The notes under the pieces are model-generated. The model was not told the origin of the DNA. It searched no databases and saw only the letters and a program-made list of their open reading frames with translations. Positions 8,889 through 17,506 of a stretch of DNA of 64,000 bases are shown in pieces. The first letter of the stretch is position 1. Each line of letters opens with the position of its first letter. Origin of the DNA: Afipia birgiae 34632 (lineage in GTDB: Bacteria; Pseudomonadota; Alphaproteobacteria; Rhizobiales; Xanthobacteraceae); NCBI RefSeq assembly GCF_000308295.2, contig NZ_HG326652.1, positions 2,204,818 through 2,268,817 of the forward strand. Direction: 5' to 3'. Made by a program: the position numbers and the translations under genes.

Positions 8889-9700
8889 CAGGCAGCCTGC
8901 GCCGTCACGCGAGGCACCGGCTGAGATCGGCGCAGCGGATCGGTCCATACCAGGATTTCGAAACGCCCGTCCTCGTGCTCGACCAGCGCGGTGCAGCTCT
9001 CGACCCAGTCGCCGCAGTTCATGTAGCGGATGCCGTTCTCGTCGCGGATCGTCGCGTAGTGAATGTGGCCGCAGATCACGCCATCGGCGCCGTGGCGCCT
9101 GGCTTCACCGGCCAGCGTCTGTTCGAACGCGCCGATATAGTTGACCGCGTTCTTCACCTTTTGCTTGGCCCACTGCGAGAGCGACCAGTAAGGCACGCCG
9201 AACAGTTTGCGGAAGGCATTCACCAGCCGGTTCATCTGGATCGCGAAGTCATAGGCCTTGTCGCCAAGATGCGCGAGCCAGCGCGCGTTCTGAACGACAA
9301 GATCGAAGATATCGCCGTGAATGACGAGATAGCGCTTGCCGTCGGCACCTTCGTGAACGGCGTTCTCGACAACTTCGACACCGCCGAAGTGCGTGCCGTA
9401 ATAGGAGCGCAGGAATTCGTCGTGATTGCCGGGGATGTAGATGACGCGCGCGCCCTTGCGGACTCTGCGCAGCATCTTCTGGACAAAGTCGTTGTGAGAT
9501 TGCGGCCAGTGCCAGCTGGACTTCAAAGCCCATCCGTCGATGATATCGCCAACGAGATAGATGGTGTCGGCATCGTGACAACGGAGGAAGTCAAGAAGGC
9601 GGTCGGCTTGCGAACCGCGGGCTCCGAGATGAACATCGGAGATAAACAAAGTGCGAAAGCGTCGTTCGGGACTGCTATCGCTGATAGCCTGTCTTTCCAT
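8888..9700 (-). CDS. Calcineurin-like metallophosphoesterase (LpxH-like)
   Basis: Two-metal phosphoesterase of 270 residues. All five motifs are visible: SDVHLG (21-26), GDIIDGW (51-57), GNHDE (91-95), HGD (128-130) and GHIH (211-214). The family includes UDP-2,3-diacylglucosamine pyrophosphatase LpxH. Alphaproteobacteria usually use LpxI for that step, so the LpxH label is only a family statement. The stop codon overlaps the start of the glycosyltransferase gene (TGATG), and the pair is likely one operon. A role in phospholipid or glycolipid turnover is possible. Confidence 0.82.
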   Translation of the reverse strand: MERQAISDSSPERRFRTLFISDVHLGARGSQADRLLDFLRCHDADTIYLVGDIIDGWALKSSWHWPQSHNDFVQKMLRRVRKGARVIYIPGNHDEFLRSYYGTHFGGVEVVENAVHEGADGKRYLVIHGDIFDLVVQNARWLAHLGDKAYDFAIQMNRLVNAFRKLFGVPYWSLSQWAKQKVKNAVNYIGAFEQTLAGEARRHGADGVICGHIHYATIRDENGIRYMNCGDWVESCTALVEHEDGRFEILVWTDPLRRSQPVPRVTAQAA

Positions 9701-9742
9701 GCGCGAGCCTTTATCAAAAATCCATGACAGCGTGATGACAGA

Positions 9743-10402
9743 TCACGCGGCCTGCGAATTGAGAGTCCGCTCGAAACAAACCAGTGTGTAGATGCCGAAG
9801 GGCGCAACTTTGCGCCGCTCGACAAGGGTCGTGCCTGCGTTTGATTGCGCCCAGGCCTGCAGCCGCGCGAAGGGAAATTCAGGGCGCAGCCCCAGCGCCC
9901 GGGTTTTCTGCGCGGCCCAGCGCTCGACCGCAGCCGCCACACCCACTTCCGAGTAGAGGTGGTTGACGAGGATGATCCGGCCGCCCGGCTTCACCACACG
10001 ATGGCATTCGGACAGCACCTGCTCGGGATTGGCGACCAGCGTGATGACGAACTGCGCCACGACGCAATCGAAGGTGGCATCCGCGAACGTCATCTGATGA
10101 GCGTCCATCTGGTGCACGGCTTTGACGAACGGGTACTTCCCGCTCGTCATCTTGGCTCGCGCCTTCTCGAGCATCGGCGCGCTCATATCGATGCCGGTGA
10201 TCTCGGTGCTGGTGTCGTAGTCGTCGAACGACAATCCCGTGCCGACGCCGACCTCAAGAATCTTGCCGCCGATGGCCCGCGCTGCCGCAGCAGCTGCGCG
10301 CCGGCCCTTCACCATGACCGGTCCGCACACGGCGTCATAGATCGGCGCCCAACGCGCGTAAGCAGTTTGAACAACGGATTTGTCGAGATCGGATGAGATC
10401 AT
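9743..10402 (-). CDS. pmtA: Phosphatidylethanolamine N-methyltransferase (PmtA type)
   Basis: Class I SAM methyltransferase of 219 residues that probably makes phosphatidylcholine by threefold methylation of phosphatidylethanolamine. The N-terminal AYARWAPIYD block, motif I LEVGVGTG (49-56), GIDMSAPMLEKA, and the C-terminal FGIYTLVCFER ending match the Rhodobacter/Bradyrhizobium PmtA type as I know it. A generic UbiE-like methyltransferase is the alternative. The gene lies 42 nt upstream of the phosphoesterase gene on the same strand, so lipid genes are grouped here. Confidence 0.75.
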   Translation of the reverse strand: MISSDLDKSVVQTAYARWAPIYDAVCGPVMVKGRRAAAAAARAIGGKILEVGVGTGLSFDDYDTSTEITGIDMSAPMLEKARAKMTSGKYPFVKAVHQMDAHQMTFADATFDCVVAQFVITLVANPEQVLSECHRVVKPGGRIILVNHLYSEVGVAAAVERWAAQKTRALGLRPEFPFARLQAWAQSNAGTTLVERRKVAPFGIYTLVCFERTLNSQAA

Positions 10403-10551
10403 CTTGGTTCCAATAAGCGATCTGAGGAATCAGATTTTTATTCGCTTATTGGCGATTACCAGCGGAGTGCGACAAACAGGCGACAAGCGCGGCAGCTTGT
10501 CGCGCGCTGGGTCACGGTGACCTCAGATGTGACCGAGACTTCACCACAAAT

Positions 10552-10636
10552 CGTCATTGCGAGGAGCACTTGCGACGAAGCAATCCAGTTCTTGCTATGC
10601 CTAAGACTGGATTGCTCCGCTTCGCTCGCAATGACG
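10552..10636. repeat. Palindromic repeat CGTCATTGCGAG...CTCGCAATGACG
   Basis: An 85-bp imperfect palindrome between pmtA and thiD. The outer 12 bp are perfect (CGTCATTGCGAG), and the inner CAATCCAG pairs with CTGGATTG; between them the arms differ in length. This matches a dispersed repeat I recall from many Bradyrhizobium genomes. The surrounding region 10403-10669 holds no gene that I can support. Confidence 0.75.
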
Positions 10637-10669
10637 TCCGGGGACAGTTCGGCCGGAACTCATCGGCTC

Positions 10670-11473
10670 TTAAGTGTCGAAGGCGTGGAAGTGATGGATC
10701 GGCCCGTGGCCGTGACCGACGTCGAGCCGGTCGGCCGCGGCGATGGCTGCGCTGACGTACGCCTTGGCATTGCGAACGGCAGCTTCAAGGCCGTCGCCCC
10801 TGGCAAGACCTGCTGCGACGGCCGATGACAGCGAACAGCCCGTCCCGTGGGTGTTGCTGGTTGCGATGCGCGGGGCAGCGAGCCGCACGACGGAATGTTT
10901 GTCGATCAGATAGTCGGTGCTCTCGGGACCGGTTCCGTGACCACCCTTGATCAGAACGGCGGGACAGCCCAGTGCCAGCAGCCGCCTGCCCTGACGCTCG
11001 ATGTGTGCCTCGCTCTCGGCCATGGCCTCATTGAGAAGCGCAGCGGCTTCCGGCAGATTGGGCGTGATCAGGCCGACGCGCGGAAAGAGCTTGATGCGCA
11101 GGGCGTCGATCGCGTCGGACGACAGCAGCCGGTCGCCCGATGTCGCAACCATCACCGGATCGAGCACCACGTACCTTGGCGACCAGCGATCGAGGCCGGC
11201 AGCGATGGCGTCGATCGCCTCATGGCGGGCCACCATGCCGATCTTGACGGCCTTGACGTCGAGATCGGAGAATACCGCATCGATCTGCGCGGTGATGAAG
11301 TCGGCCGGGACATCATGGATGCCGGTCACGCCCTGCGTGTTCTGCGCCGTCAGCGCGGTAATCACGGACGCGCCATAGACGCCGCAGGCCGCGAACGTCT
11401 TGAGGTCGGCCTGAATGCCGGCGCCTCCGCTCGAATCCGAGCCGGCAATCGTGAGCGCAATCGGTATGCTCAT
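10670..11473 (-). CDS. thiD: Hydroxymethylpyrimidine / phosphomethylpyrimidine kinase
   Basis: Phosphorylates HMP and HMP-P in the pyrimidine branch of thiamine synthesis in the cytoplasm. The 267 residues show the ribokinase-fold ThiD signatures: AGSDSSGGAG at the N-terminus (10-19), LDPVMVATSGD (104-114) and the catalytic loop HGTGC (209-213). The ATG at 11473 is chosen because the protein then begins MSIPIALTIAG like other ThiD proteins; the open frame extends 57 codons further without similarity. No other thi gene adjoins it. Confidence 0.93.
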   Translation of the reverse strand: MSIPIALTIAGSDSSGGAGIQADLKTFAACGVYGASVITALTAQNTQGVTGIHDVPADFITAQIDAVFSDLDVKAVKIGMVARHEAIDAIAAGLDRWSPRYVVLDPVMVATSGDRLLSSDAIDALRIKLFPRVGLITPNLPEAAALLNEAMAESEAHIERQGRRLLALGCPAVLIKGGHGTGPESTDYLIDKHSVVRLAAPRIATSNTHGTGCSLSSAVAAGLARGDGLEAAVRNAKAYVSAAIAAADRLDVGHGHGPIHHFHAFDT

Positions 11474-11612
11474 GGCAATCTCATGGTATTCAGGGCCTTT
11501 CGCCCCCTGCTCTAACGCGCTGAATAAACTCCAGCAAGCCGGGTTGCCACCGTGGCCGGATTTGGCTCTATTGCGCTCCAAGAGATAGCCACCCGCGCCG
11601 GGAGAGACAGTG

Positions 11613-11855
11613 ATGGTCCCCTTCTTTGTCCAGATCAAATGCAAGCTGGGCCAGTCCTATACGGTCGCCAATGCGATCGCCGAGGCCGAAATCGCCTCCG
11701 AAATCTATTCGACGGCGGGCGACTATGACCTGCTGGTCAAGTTCTATGTCGACAGCGCCACCGACATCGGGCATTTCGTCAACGAGAAGCTCCAGGTCAT
11801 TCCCGGCATCCAGGACACCTACACCATCATCACGTTCAAGGCGTTTGGCACGTAG
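11613..11855 (+). CDS. Stand-alone Lrp/AsnC ligand-binding (RAM) domain protein
   Basis: An 80-residue protein that consists only of the alpha-beta ligand-binding domain of Lrp/AsnC regulators, without a helix-turn-helix. Typical features are the start VPFFVQIKCKLG, the AGDYDLLVKFYV strand, and the end IPGIQDTYTIITF. GGAG stands 8 nt before the ATG; an in-frame GTG just upstream is less likely. Such stand-alone domains form oligomers and may bind amino acids or tune full-length Lrp proteins. It is divergent from thiD and converges with the exporter gene. Confidence 0.88.
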   Translation: MVPFFVQIKCKLGQSYTVANAIAEAEIASEIYSTAGDYDLLVKFYVDSATDIGHFVNEKLQVIPGIQDTYTIITFKAFGT

Positions 11856-11865
11856 AGTTTGCGGG

Positions 11866-11934
11866 GGCATGGTCTTCTCCGAAGACCGGCCCACCCTCCG
11901 GTCAAGCCGGAGGGCAGTTTTCGGGATCATGCCC
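11866..11934. terminator. Palindromic repeat acting as bidirectional terminator
   Basis: This lies between the ends of two convergent genes (11855 and 11937). The centre is a perfect 8-bp stem (11894-11901 with 11907-11914) with a 5-nt loop. The outer ends GGGCATG (11866) and CATGCCC (11928-11934) also pair. The unit resembles another dispersed rhizobial repeat. Its place suits a shared terminator, though there is no long U tract. Confidence 0.6.
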
Positions 11935-11936
11935 TG

Positions 11937-12914
11937 TCAGGCCGCTTTGGAGGCGCCTGAAACCGGCGCGTCCGGATCCTCTTCGTCATCTGCAATGGTG
12001 GCGATAGCCGCGACCGGCGTATCGCGCAGCCGCTTCAGGCCGAGATAGCGCTCGCGCAGGATCACGAAAATCCCGGCGCTGGCGACAATGATCGCCCCCA
12101 CAACAACGTAGAGTGTCGGCACCTCTCCGAAGAACCAGTAACCCAGCATGAACGCCCACAGCATGGCGGTGTAATCGAACGGCGCCAGAAACGATGCCGG
12201 CGCATAACGATAGCTGTCGGTGAAGAAAATCTGCCCGAGTCCTCCCGCGATGCCGATCCCGGCCAGGATCGCAACATCCTGCCACGTGGAAGGCATGCGC
12301 CAGCCGAACGGCGCGGTCAGCAGCGAAACCAACAGAACAAGCAACGTCATGAAGATGACGATGGATGAGGTCGTCTCGGTCGCCGTCAGCCGCCGGATCT
12401 GGATCGATGCACCGCCTGATGTGAAGGCATTGGTCAGCGCGAACAGAAGGCCAATGGCCATGGATGTTGTGAGCGCCGCATGGTCGCGCGCATAGGGCGT
12501 CAGCATCAGGATCACCCCGCTGAAACCGAAGGCCACCGCCGACCAGCGATACGCGTGAACCTGTTCTTTCAGGAATACTGCCGCGAAGATGACGGTAATC
12601 AACGGAGCCACGAACGCGATGGCAGTAAAGTCAGCAATCGGAATTCGCGCAAGTGCGGCAAACGTGCAGAAGGTGCCGACGACGCTGAAGACACCGCGCA
12701 GCAGGTGTTCCGATGGCCGCTCGGTTTGCAGGGCGCCCTTGAGTTGTCCGCGCCAGCCGAACACGATCAGGATCGGGATCAGCGCGAATATCGAGCGGAA
12801 AAACGCCACCTGCCCTTCCGGATACGCTCCGCCCAGATAGCGCACCTGGGCACCCATGACCGCAAACATCAGCGTACTGGCGATCTTGAACGAAACGGCT
12901 TTGACAATATTCAT
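11937..12914 (-). CDS. EamA/DMT-superfamily membrane transporter
   Basis: Inner-membrane protein of 325 residues with about ten hydrophobic helices in two EamA repeats. The first repeat has FFRSIFALIP, the second GGLGQIFFTDSYRYAPASFLAPFDYTAMLW, cut here only for description. Members export metabolites or take up compounds such as S-adenosylmethionine; the substrate is not readable. The C-terminus is short, acidic and cytoplasmic. The ATG at 12914 is preferred over a GTG 45 nt upstream because the protein then starts near helix 1; the ribosome-binding site is weak in both cases. Confidence 0.82.
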   Translation of the reverse strand: MNIVKAVSFKIASTLMFAVMGAQVRYLGGAYPEGQVAFFRSIFALIPILIVFGWRGQLKGALQTERPSEHLLRGVFSVVGTFCTFAALARIPIADFTAIAFVAPLITVIFAAVFLKEQVHAYRWSAVAFGFSGVILMLTPYARDHAALTTSMAIGLLFALTNAFTSGGASIQIRRLTATETTSSIVIFMTLLVLLVSLLTAPFGWRMPSTWQDVAILAGIGIAGGLGQIFFTDSYRYAPASFLAPFDYTAMLWAFMLGYWFFGEVPTLYVVVGAIIVASAGIFVILRERYLGLKRLRDTPVAAIATIADDEEDPDAPVSGASKAA

Positions 12915-13036
12915 GGAGAAAAGCGGGAATCCTGCGGCAATTGCCGCCCGACAAAGCACGCGGCGGCAACCCGGAAAACCCCGCTCTCAACATGGCTTGT
13001 TGAGCGGCTATGCAGACGGCAGGAACAACCCGGCGC

Positions 13037-13954
13037 TCAGGTCTTCTTTTTCGGCTTCACCGGGCCATCCACCGGAGGCAAGGACTTGAGATAGGCCGCC
13101 ACTGCCGCACGATCCTCGTCGTTCAATTCCGACGTGTTCTTGATGACCCGCACCATTGAGCCGCCGGCGGTGTCACCGCTGGGCAGTTCGCCGGTCTTGA
13201 GGAACCAGGCGATTTCCTTCTCACTCCAGTCCTTGAGGCCCTTTTGGGTAATGTTCGGCACCCAGCCCTCACCTTCAGGATTCGGTCCGCCGGCAAACCG
13301 CTGCGAGGACACGATGCCGCCGAGGAAATTGCGGGGGCTGTGACACTCGGCGCAATGGCCGAGCCCATTGACCAGATAGGCGCCGCGATTCCACGCCGCC
13401 GATTGTTTCGGATCAGGGGTAAGCGGCTTGCCATCCACGAACAGGAACTTCCATCCACCCACAAGGCGGCGGATGTTGAACGGAAAGCTTACATCGTGAG
13501 GGCGCGGACGGCCGGAGAGCGAAGGCAAGGTTTTGATATAGGCAAACAGGTCGCGGATGTCGTTGTCAGTCGCGTGAACGTATGAGCCGTAAGGAAACGA
13601 CGGGAAATAATGCGCCCCGGCCGGTGAAGTCCCCTTCCTCACAGCGGTGACGAAGTTTGCCTCGGTCCAGTCGCCGATGCCGTTCTGCTTGTGGGGCGAA
13701 ATGTTCGGCGCATAGAACGTGCCGAACGGCGACGGAATGGCCAGTCCCCCTCCGAGCATGGTGCGCGGCTCGCCAACCACCGCATGACATGACGCGCAAC
13801 CGCCGGCGTTGAACACCGTTTGTCCGTTGGCGACGTTGGGCGAGTAAGCCGGCAAGGCTTCGGCGGACACCACTGCCGGAATGGTGACGAGCCAGAAAAC
13901 ACCCATGCTGGCGATCAGAGCGACAGCCACCAGCAGGAAAAGCTTCCGAAACAT
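13037..13954 (-). CDS. Diheme c-type cytochrome
   Basis: Periplasmic or membrane-anchored electron carrier of 305 residues. A hydrophobic N-terminal segment (about 4-27) is a signal peptide or anchor. Two heme-binding motifs are visible: CASCH (53-57) and CAECH (201-205), each with a following domain that offers Met ligands. This is the architecture of the cytochrome subunits that serve alcohol or aldehyde dehydrogenases. The CoxL-like gene at 15125-17434 lies close and could be a partner. The Lys-rich C-terminus is short. The ATG at 13954 follows a G-rich ribosome-binding stretch. Confidence 0.87.
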   Translation of the reverse strand: MFRKLFLLVAVALIASMGVFWLVTIPAVVSAEALPAYSPNVANGQTVFNAGGCASCHAVVGEPRTMLGGGLAIPSPFGTFYAPNISPHKQNGIGDWTEANFVTAVRKGTSPAGAHYFPSFPYGSYVHATDNDIRDLFAYIKTLPSLSGRPRPHDVSFPFNIRRLVGGWKFLFVDGKPLTPDPKQSAAWNRGAYLVNGLGHCAECHSPRNFLGGIVSSQRFAGGPNPEGEGWVPNITQKGLKDWSEKEIAWFLKTGELPSGDTAGGSMVRVIKNTSELNDEDRAAVAAYLKSLPPVDGPVKPKKKT

Positions 13955-14053
13955 ATGCGCCCCCAATGGGAGTAACTGGAAATCGACAGGAACCAAACGG
14001 CTGCGGCCAGTGTTCAATCGGTATCGGCAGTCCGAAAACTACGGGAGAAAACG

Positions 14054-14482
14054 ATGAACAGCAAAAGATTTGCGACTATGGCCGCGGCCGCAGGCCTGTG
14101 CATTTCACTTGGCGGACCGGCAGTTGCCGAAATGATGACCATGAAGGTCAACCTCACGGGAGCGGCCGAGGTGCCCGCTGTCACCAGTCCCGGCAAGGGC
14201 ACGGCCGATGTCAGCTTCGATAGCGCGACCAAAACGCTGACCTGGAAGGTCACCTATTCGGGCCTTACGGGACCCGCCACCATGGCGCATTTTCATGGTC
14301 CCGCTGAAGCCGGCAAGAATGCTCCGGTCGCCGTTCCATTGAAGGATGCAGCCAGCGGCGCCGAGGGCAGCGCGACCCTGACTGACGCGCAGGCCGCCGA
14401 CCTGATGGCCGGGAAGTACTACATCAACATTCATACTGCAGCACATCCCGCGGGCGAAATTCGCGGACAGGTCACGAAGTAA
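14054..14482 (+). CDS. Secreted CHRD-domain protein
   Basis: A 142-residue exported protein. Residues 1-25 form a signal peptide with a likely cleavage after AVA. The remainder is a CHRD domain: the opening LTGAAEVPAV, the middle LTGPATMAHFHGPA and the end YYINIHTAAHPAGEIRGQV are characteristic. CHRD domains occur in chordin and in bacterial proteins of unknown role. The gene is divergent from the diheme cytochrome gene (99-nt spacer) and is followed by a strong hairpin. Confidence 0.9.
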   Translation: MNSKRFATMAAAAGLCISLGGPAVAEMMTMKVNLTGAAEVPAVTSPGKGTADVSFDSATKTLTWKVTYSGLTGPATMAHFHGPAEAGKNAPVAVPLKDAASGAEGSATLTDAQAADLMAGKYYINIHTAAHPAGEIRGQVTK

Positions 14483-14507
14483 ACGCTGCTGCATTGATGC
14501 AGAAACA

Positions 14508-14536
14508 AAGGGCGGGCGCCACTGGCACCCGCCCTT
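14508..14536. terminator. Bidirectional terminator hairpin
   Basis: Left arm 14508-14520 (AAGGGCGGGCGCC) pairs with right arm 14524-14536 (GGCACCCGCCCTT) over 13 positions with one mismatch; the loop is 3 nt. AA/TT ends flank the GC-rich stem. It stands between the convergent ends of the CHRD gene and the cytochrome c' gene and suits termination on both strands. Confidence 0.8.
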
Positions 14537-14560
14537 CAAATTGCGGAGCGTAGTCTCGGA

Positions 14561-15010
14561 TCAGCTGTTCTTTACGCGGAATGTCTCATGACAGCCCGAG
14601 CATGACTTGCCGATCGTCGGCAGCGTCGCTTTCAAGCTGTCCGCATCCTTGATCTTGCCCTTGGCTTCGGTCACGGCCTTGCCGAAAGCAGCGATAGCCG
14701 CATCAAATCCAGCTCGATCGTCCCAGATCTTGGGAGACGGAGTGTATTCGCTGGTCTGCTTCACAGCCTTGACGCTTGCGGGATAGAGCGAGGGGAGCTT
14801 TTTGGCCGTGTCATCAAGCTGCGCCAGCGCCGCATCGATCGCCGCCTGGTCGTAAGGCTTCTCGCCTCTCGCCATCGGACTGAGAACACCGCCCAGATTC
14901 TTGCCGTTCGCTTTCATCAGCGCATGGCTTTGCTCGATCAGAGCCTGGTCGGCAACGACCGCGGTTGCACCGAGCACAATCATCGCGGCCACGAGAACAG
15001 AACGCTTCAT
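14561..15010 (-). CDS. Cytochrome c' / c556-family protein
   Basis: Periplasmic monoheme cytochrome of 149 residues. A signal peptide (about 1-20) is followed by an all-helical body, and the heme motif CSGCH sits near the C-terminus (137-141), which defines the cytochrome c' class. Members carry electrons or bind NO. An intact HETFR end supports completeness. It lies upstream of nothing on its own strand except the CHRD terminator; 114 nt separate its start from the end of the CoxL-like gene. Confidence 0.9.
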   Translation of the reverse strand: MKRSVLVAAMIVLGATAVVADQALIEQSHALMKANGKNLGGVLSPMARGEKPYDQAAIDAALAQLDDTAKKLPSLYPASVKAVKQTSEYTPSPKIWDDRAGFDAAIAAFGKAVTEAKGKIKDADSLKATLPTIGKSCSGCHETFRVKNS

Positions 15011-15124
15011 TCGGTATTTCCTTCCCTAAAATTTGAAACGACGCCCTTACACACAAGTCGACAGAATCGAACACTCCGGCTGCAGCCTGACAAGCCCAAC
15101 ATTTTCTTTCTGCGCCGGGAATTT

Positions 15125-17434
15125 TTACAAACGGTGCTCGCGACGGCTCTGCGCGATGGCCATCCACACGCGCTCCGCCGTGGCCGGCATGTCGATGTGG
15201 CCGATGCCATACTCGCGCCAGAGCCCGTCAATGATGGCGTTCACCACGGCGGGACACGAGCCGATCGCGCCCGCTTCGCCAGCCCCCTTGACGCCGAGCG
15301 GATTTGTCTTGCACGGCACATTGTGGGTCTCGAACTTGATCGACGGTCCGTCCGCGGCGCGCGGCAGCGCATAGTCCATGAAAGTGCCGGTCACGAGTTG
15401 GCCGTCGGCGGCGTCATAGACCGCCTGCTCCATCAGGGCCTGACCGATGCCTTGCATGGTACCGCCGTGAACCTGGCCCGCCAGCAGCAGCGGATTGAGC
15501 GTCACGCCGAAATCGTCGACGATAACGTAGTTCACGACCTGGATCACGCCGGTGGCGGGATCGATCTCGACCTCGGCGATATGCGTGCCATTCGGATAGG
15601 TGCCGTCGGCGCTCGTAAATTTGGCGCTTGCACTCAGCTTCGACGGATCGGCGCCAGCGCGCTTTGCGAGATCGGCAAACGAGACCGTACGGTCGGTGCC
15701 GACAATACGGATCGCCCCGTCGTTGAACTCAAGATCGCCCGCACCTGTCTCCAGTAGATCGGCGGCGATGTCCTTCAAATTCGCACCGAGTGTGCGCGTC
15801 GCCCGTTCCACGCTGACGCCGCCGGATGGAATCGAGCTCGAACCGCCGGTGCCAAGACCGGTTGCGATCTCATCGGTATCACCCTGATGAATATGGACTC
15901 GCTCGGGTGCGATTCTGAACTGCTCCGCAACGATTTGGGCATACGCGGTCTGGTGTCCCTGCCCGCTGGACTGCGTGCCGATCAAAATCGTCACATCGCC
16001 ATTGGGATCGAGCCGAACCTGAGCCGTTTCTGGCTCTCCCATCGAGCCGCACACCTCGACATAGGTGCCGAGACCGATACCGCGCACCAGTCCCTGCTTC
16101 TTCGCAGCCTTGGCGCGCTTCGGGAATTCCTTCCAGTCGGCAACATCCATCGCGCGCTTCATATGCGCGGCAAAATCACCGGAATCGTAGATCTTCCCGG
16201 TGGCCGTTGTGTACGGCATTGCCTTCGGCTGAATGAAATTCTTGCGGCGGATCGCGTCCGGCGTCATGCCCAGCTTGCGTGCCGCCGCATCGACAAGCCG
16301 CTCGACCACATAGGCCGCCTCGGGACGTCCCGCTCCGCGATAGGCATCCACCGGCACAGTATTGGTGAACACGGTGCGGACGCGGCAATGGAACGCCTGA
16401 ATATCGTAGAGACCCGGCAACATTCCCGCGCCGCCATGTGGAATATACGGTCCAAAGGTCGAGAGATAAGCGCCCATGTCGCCCATCAGATCGACATCCA
16501 TGGCCAGGAATTTCCCGTCCTCAGCCAGCGCCATGCGCGCGGTGGTGACGTTGTCGCGCCCCTGCGCATCGCCGACAAAATGATCGGCGCGCTCGGCGGT
16601 CCATTTCACCGTCTTCTTCAGCTTGCGTGCGGCAACTGCCGCGAGCGCATATTCGCGATAGGGAAACAGTTTGGTCCCGAATCCGCCGCCGACGTCCGGG
16701 CAGATGACCCGCATCTTCTCGACGGGGATGTTGAGAACGTTCTGACAGAGAATATCGCGCAGCCTATGGCTGCCCTGGCTACCCATCGTCAGCGTCAGAT
16801 GATCGCGCTTGGCGTCGTATTCGCAAACCACCGCGCGGGTTTCCATGTAGTTCGTCACGATGCGCGGATTGACGATGGTGATTTCCGCCACCGCATGCGC
16901 CTTGGCGAAGGCTGCCTCGGTTGTTTTCTTGTCGCCCAACGACGTGTCAAACAGGACATTGCCCGCGTGGCTCGGCCAGACCTGCGGCGCCCCCTTCTTT
17001 ACCGCGTTGACCAGACCGACGGCCGCCGGCAGCGCGGTCCACTCGACCTGGATCGCCTCGATCGCGTCCCGCGCCTGCTCAACGGTGTCCGCCACGACGA
17101 ACGCAACCGCGTCGCCGACATGCCGCACGACATCGCGCGCAAGGATCGGATACGGAGGACCGATAAAGGGCTCATCAGGCAGATTGAACAGGCAGGGAAG
17201 ACTGCCGAGATCCTTGACGTCGTCGGCTGTTAGAATCGCAGCAACGCCCGGCAATCCGCGAGCCTGCGACACATCGAGCTTGAATTTTGCGTGCGCATGC
17301 GGAGACCGCAGCACAAGGGCGTGCATCGCTGATGCTGGCGTGTAGTCGTCGGTGTAGCGGCCCTTGCCGCGGATAAGAGCGTCATCCTCCTTGCGAAGGA
17401 CGCTTTGACCGACACCGAATTTGACGGGAGCCAT
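15125..17434 (-). CDS. CoxL-like molybdopterin-binding hydroxylase subunit
   Basis: Large subunit of the xanthine dehydrogenase / aldehyde oxidase / CO dehydrogenase family, 769 residues. The Mo-site loop is AYRGAGRPEA (364-373), the form II type, and not the AYxCSFR loop of true form I CO dehydrogenase, so CO oxidation is not implied. Other family blocks are PDVGGGFGTK (247-255), QSSGQGHQTAYAQ, and the C-terminal GAGEAGAIG with the catalytic Glu. No medium (FAD) or small (2Fe-2S) subunit gene and no Mo chaperone is adjacent, which is odd. The diheme cytochrome downstream could be an electron acceptor. The substrate is probably an aldehyde or N-heterocycle, but this is a guess. Confidence 0.88.
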   Translation of the reverse strand: MAPVKFGVGQSVLRKEDDALIRGKGRYTDDYTPASAMHALVLRSPHAHAKFKLDVSQARGLPGVAAILTADDVKDLGSLPCLFNLPDEPFIGPPYPILARDVVRHVGDAVAFVVADTVEQARDAIEAIQVEWTALPAAVGLVNAVKKGAPQVWPSHAGNVLFDTSLGDKKTTEAAFAKAHAVAEITIVNPRIVTNYMETRAVVCEYDAKRDHLTLTMGSQGSHRLRDILCQNVLNIPVEKMRVICPDVGGGFGTKLFPYREYALAAVAARKLKKTVKWTAERADHFVGDAQGRDNVTTARMALAEDGKFLAMDVDLMGDMGAYLSTFGPYIPHGGAGMLPGLYDIQAFHCRVRTVFTNTVPVDAYRGAGRPEAAYVVERLVDAAARKLGMTPDAIRRKNFIQPKAMPYTTATGKIYDSGDFAAHMKRAMDVADWKEFPKRAKAAKKQGLVRGIGLGTYVEVCGSMGEPETAQVRLDPNGDVTILIGTQSSGQGHQTAYAQIVAEQFRIAPERVHIHQGDTDEIATGLGTGGSSSIPSGGVSVERATRTLGANLKDIAADLLETGAGDLEFNDGAIRIVGTDRTVSFADLAKRAGADPSKLSASAKFTSADGTYPNGTHIAEVEIDPATGVIQVVNYVIVDDFGVTLNPLLLAGQVHGGTMQGIGQALMEQAVYDAADGQLVTGTFMDYALPRAADGPSIKFETHNVPCKTNPLGVKGAGEAGAIGSCPAVVNAIIDGLWREYGIGHIDMPATAERVWMAIAQSRREHRL

Positions 17435-17506
17435 GATATCTCCAACTGCAATCTGGAACGCTTCTAAGGTCCATCATGCAGCGGAATGGCTGGAAGCGCA
17501 AATGGC

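Noticed and set aside
8888-9700. Assigning lpxH for lipid A synthesis
   Set aside because: Alphaproteobacteria generally use LpxI, and the gene is coupled with a glycosyltransferase; only the fold is certain.
11474-11612. Possible TPP riboswitch upstream of thiD
   Set aside because: I looked for the CTGAGA and ACC-CTGA-GGATAA elements on the - strand and did not find them. The GGGGGC...GCCC stretch alone is not enough.
15887-17233. Open frame of 448 codons antisense to the CoxL-like gene
   Set aside because: Low-complexity Arg/His-rich translation and no ribosome-binding site; the - strand gene has all family motifs.
15125-17434. Carbon monoxide dehydrogenase
   Set aside because: The Mo loop is AYRGAGR and not AYxCSFR, and CoxM/CoxS are missing.
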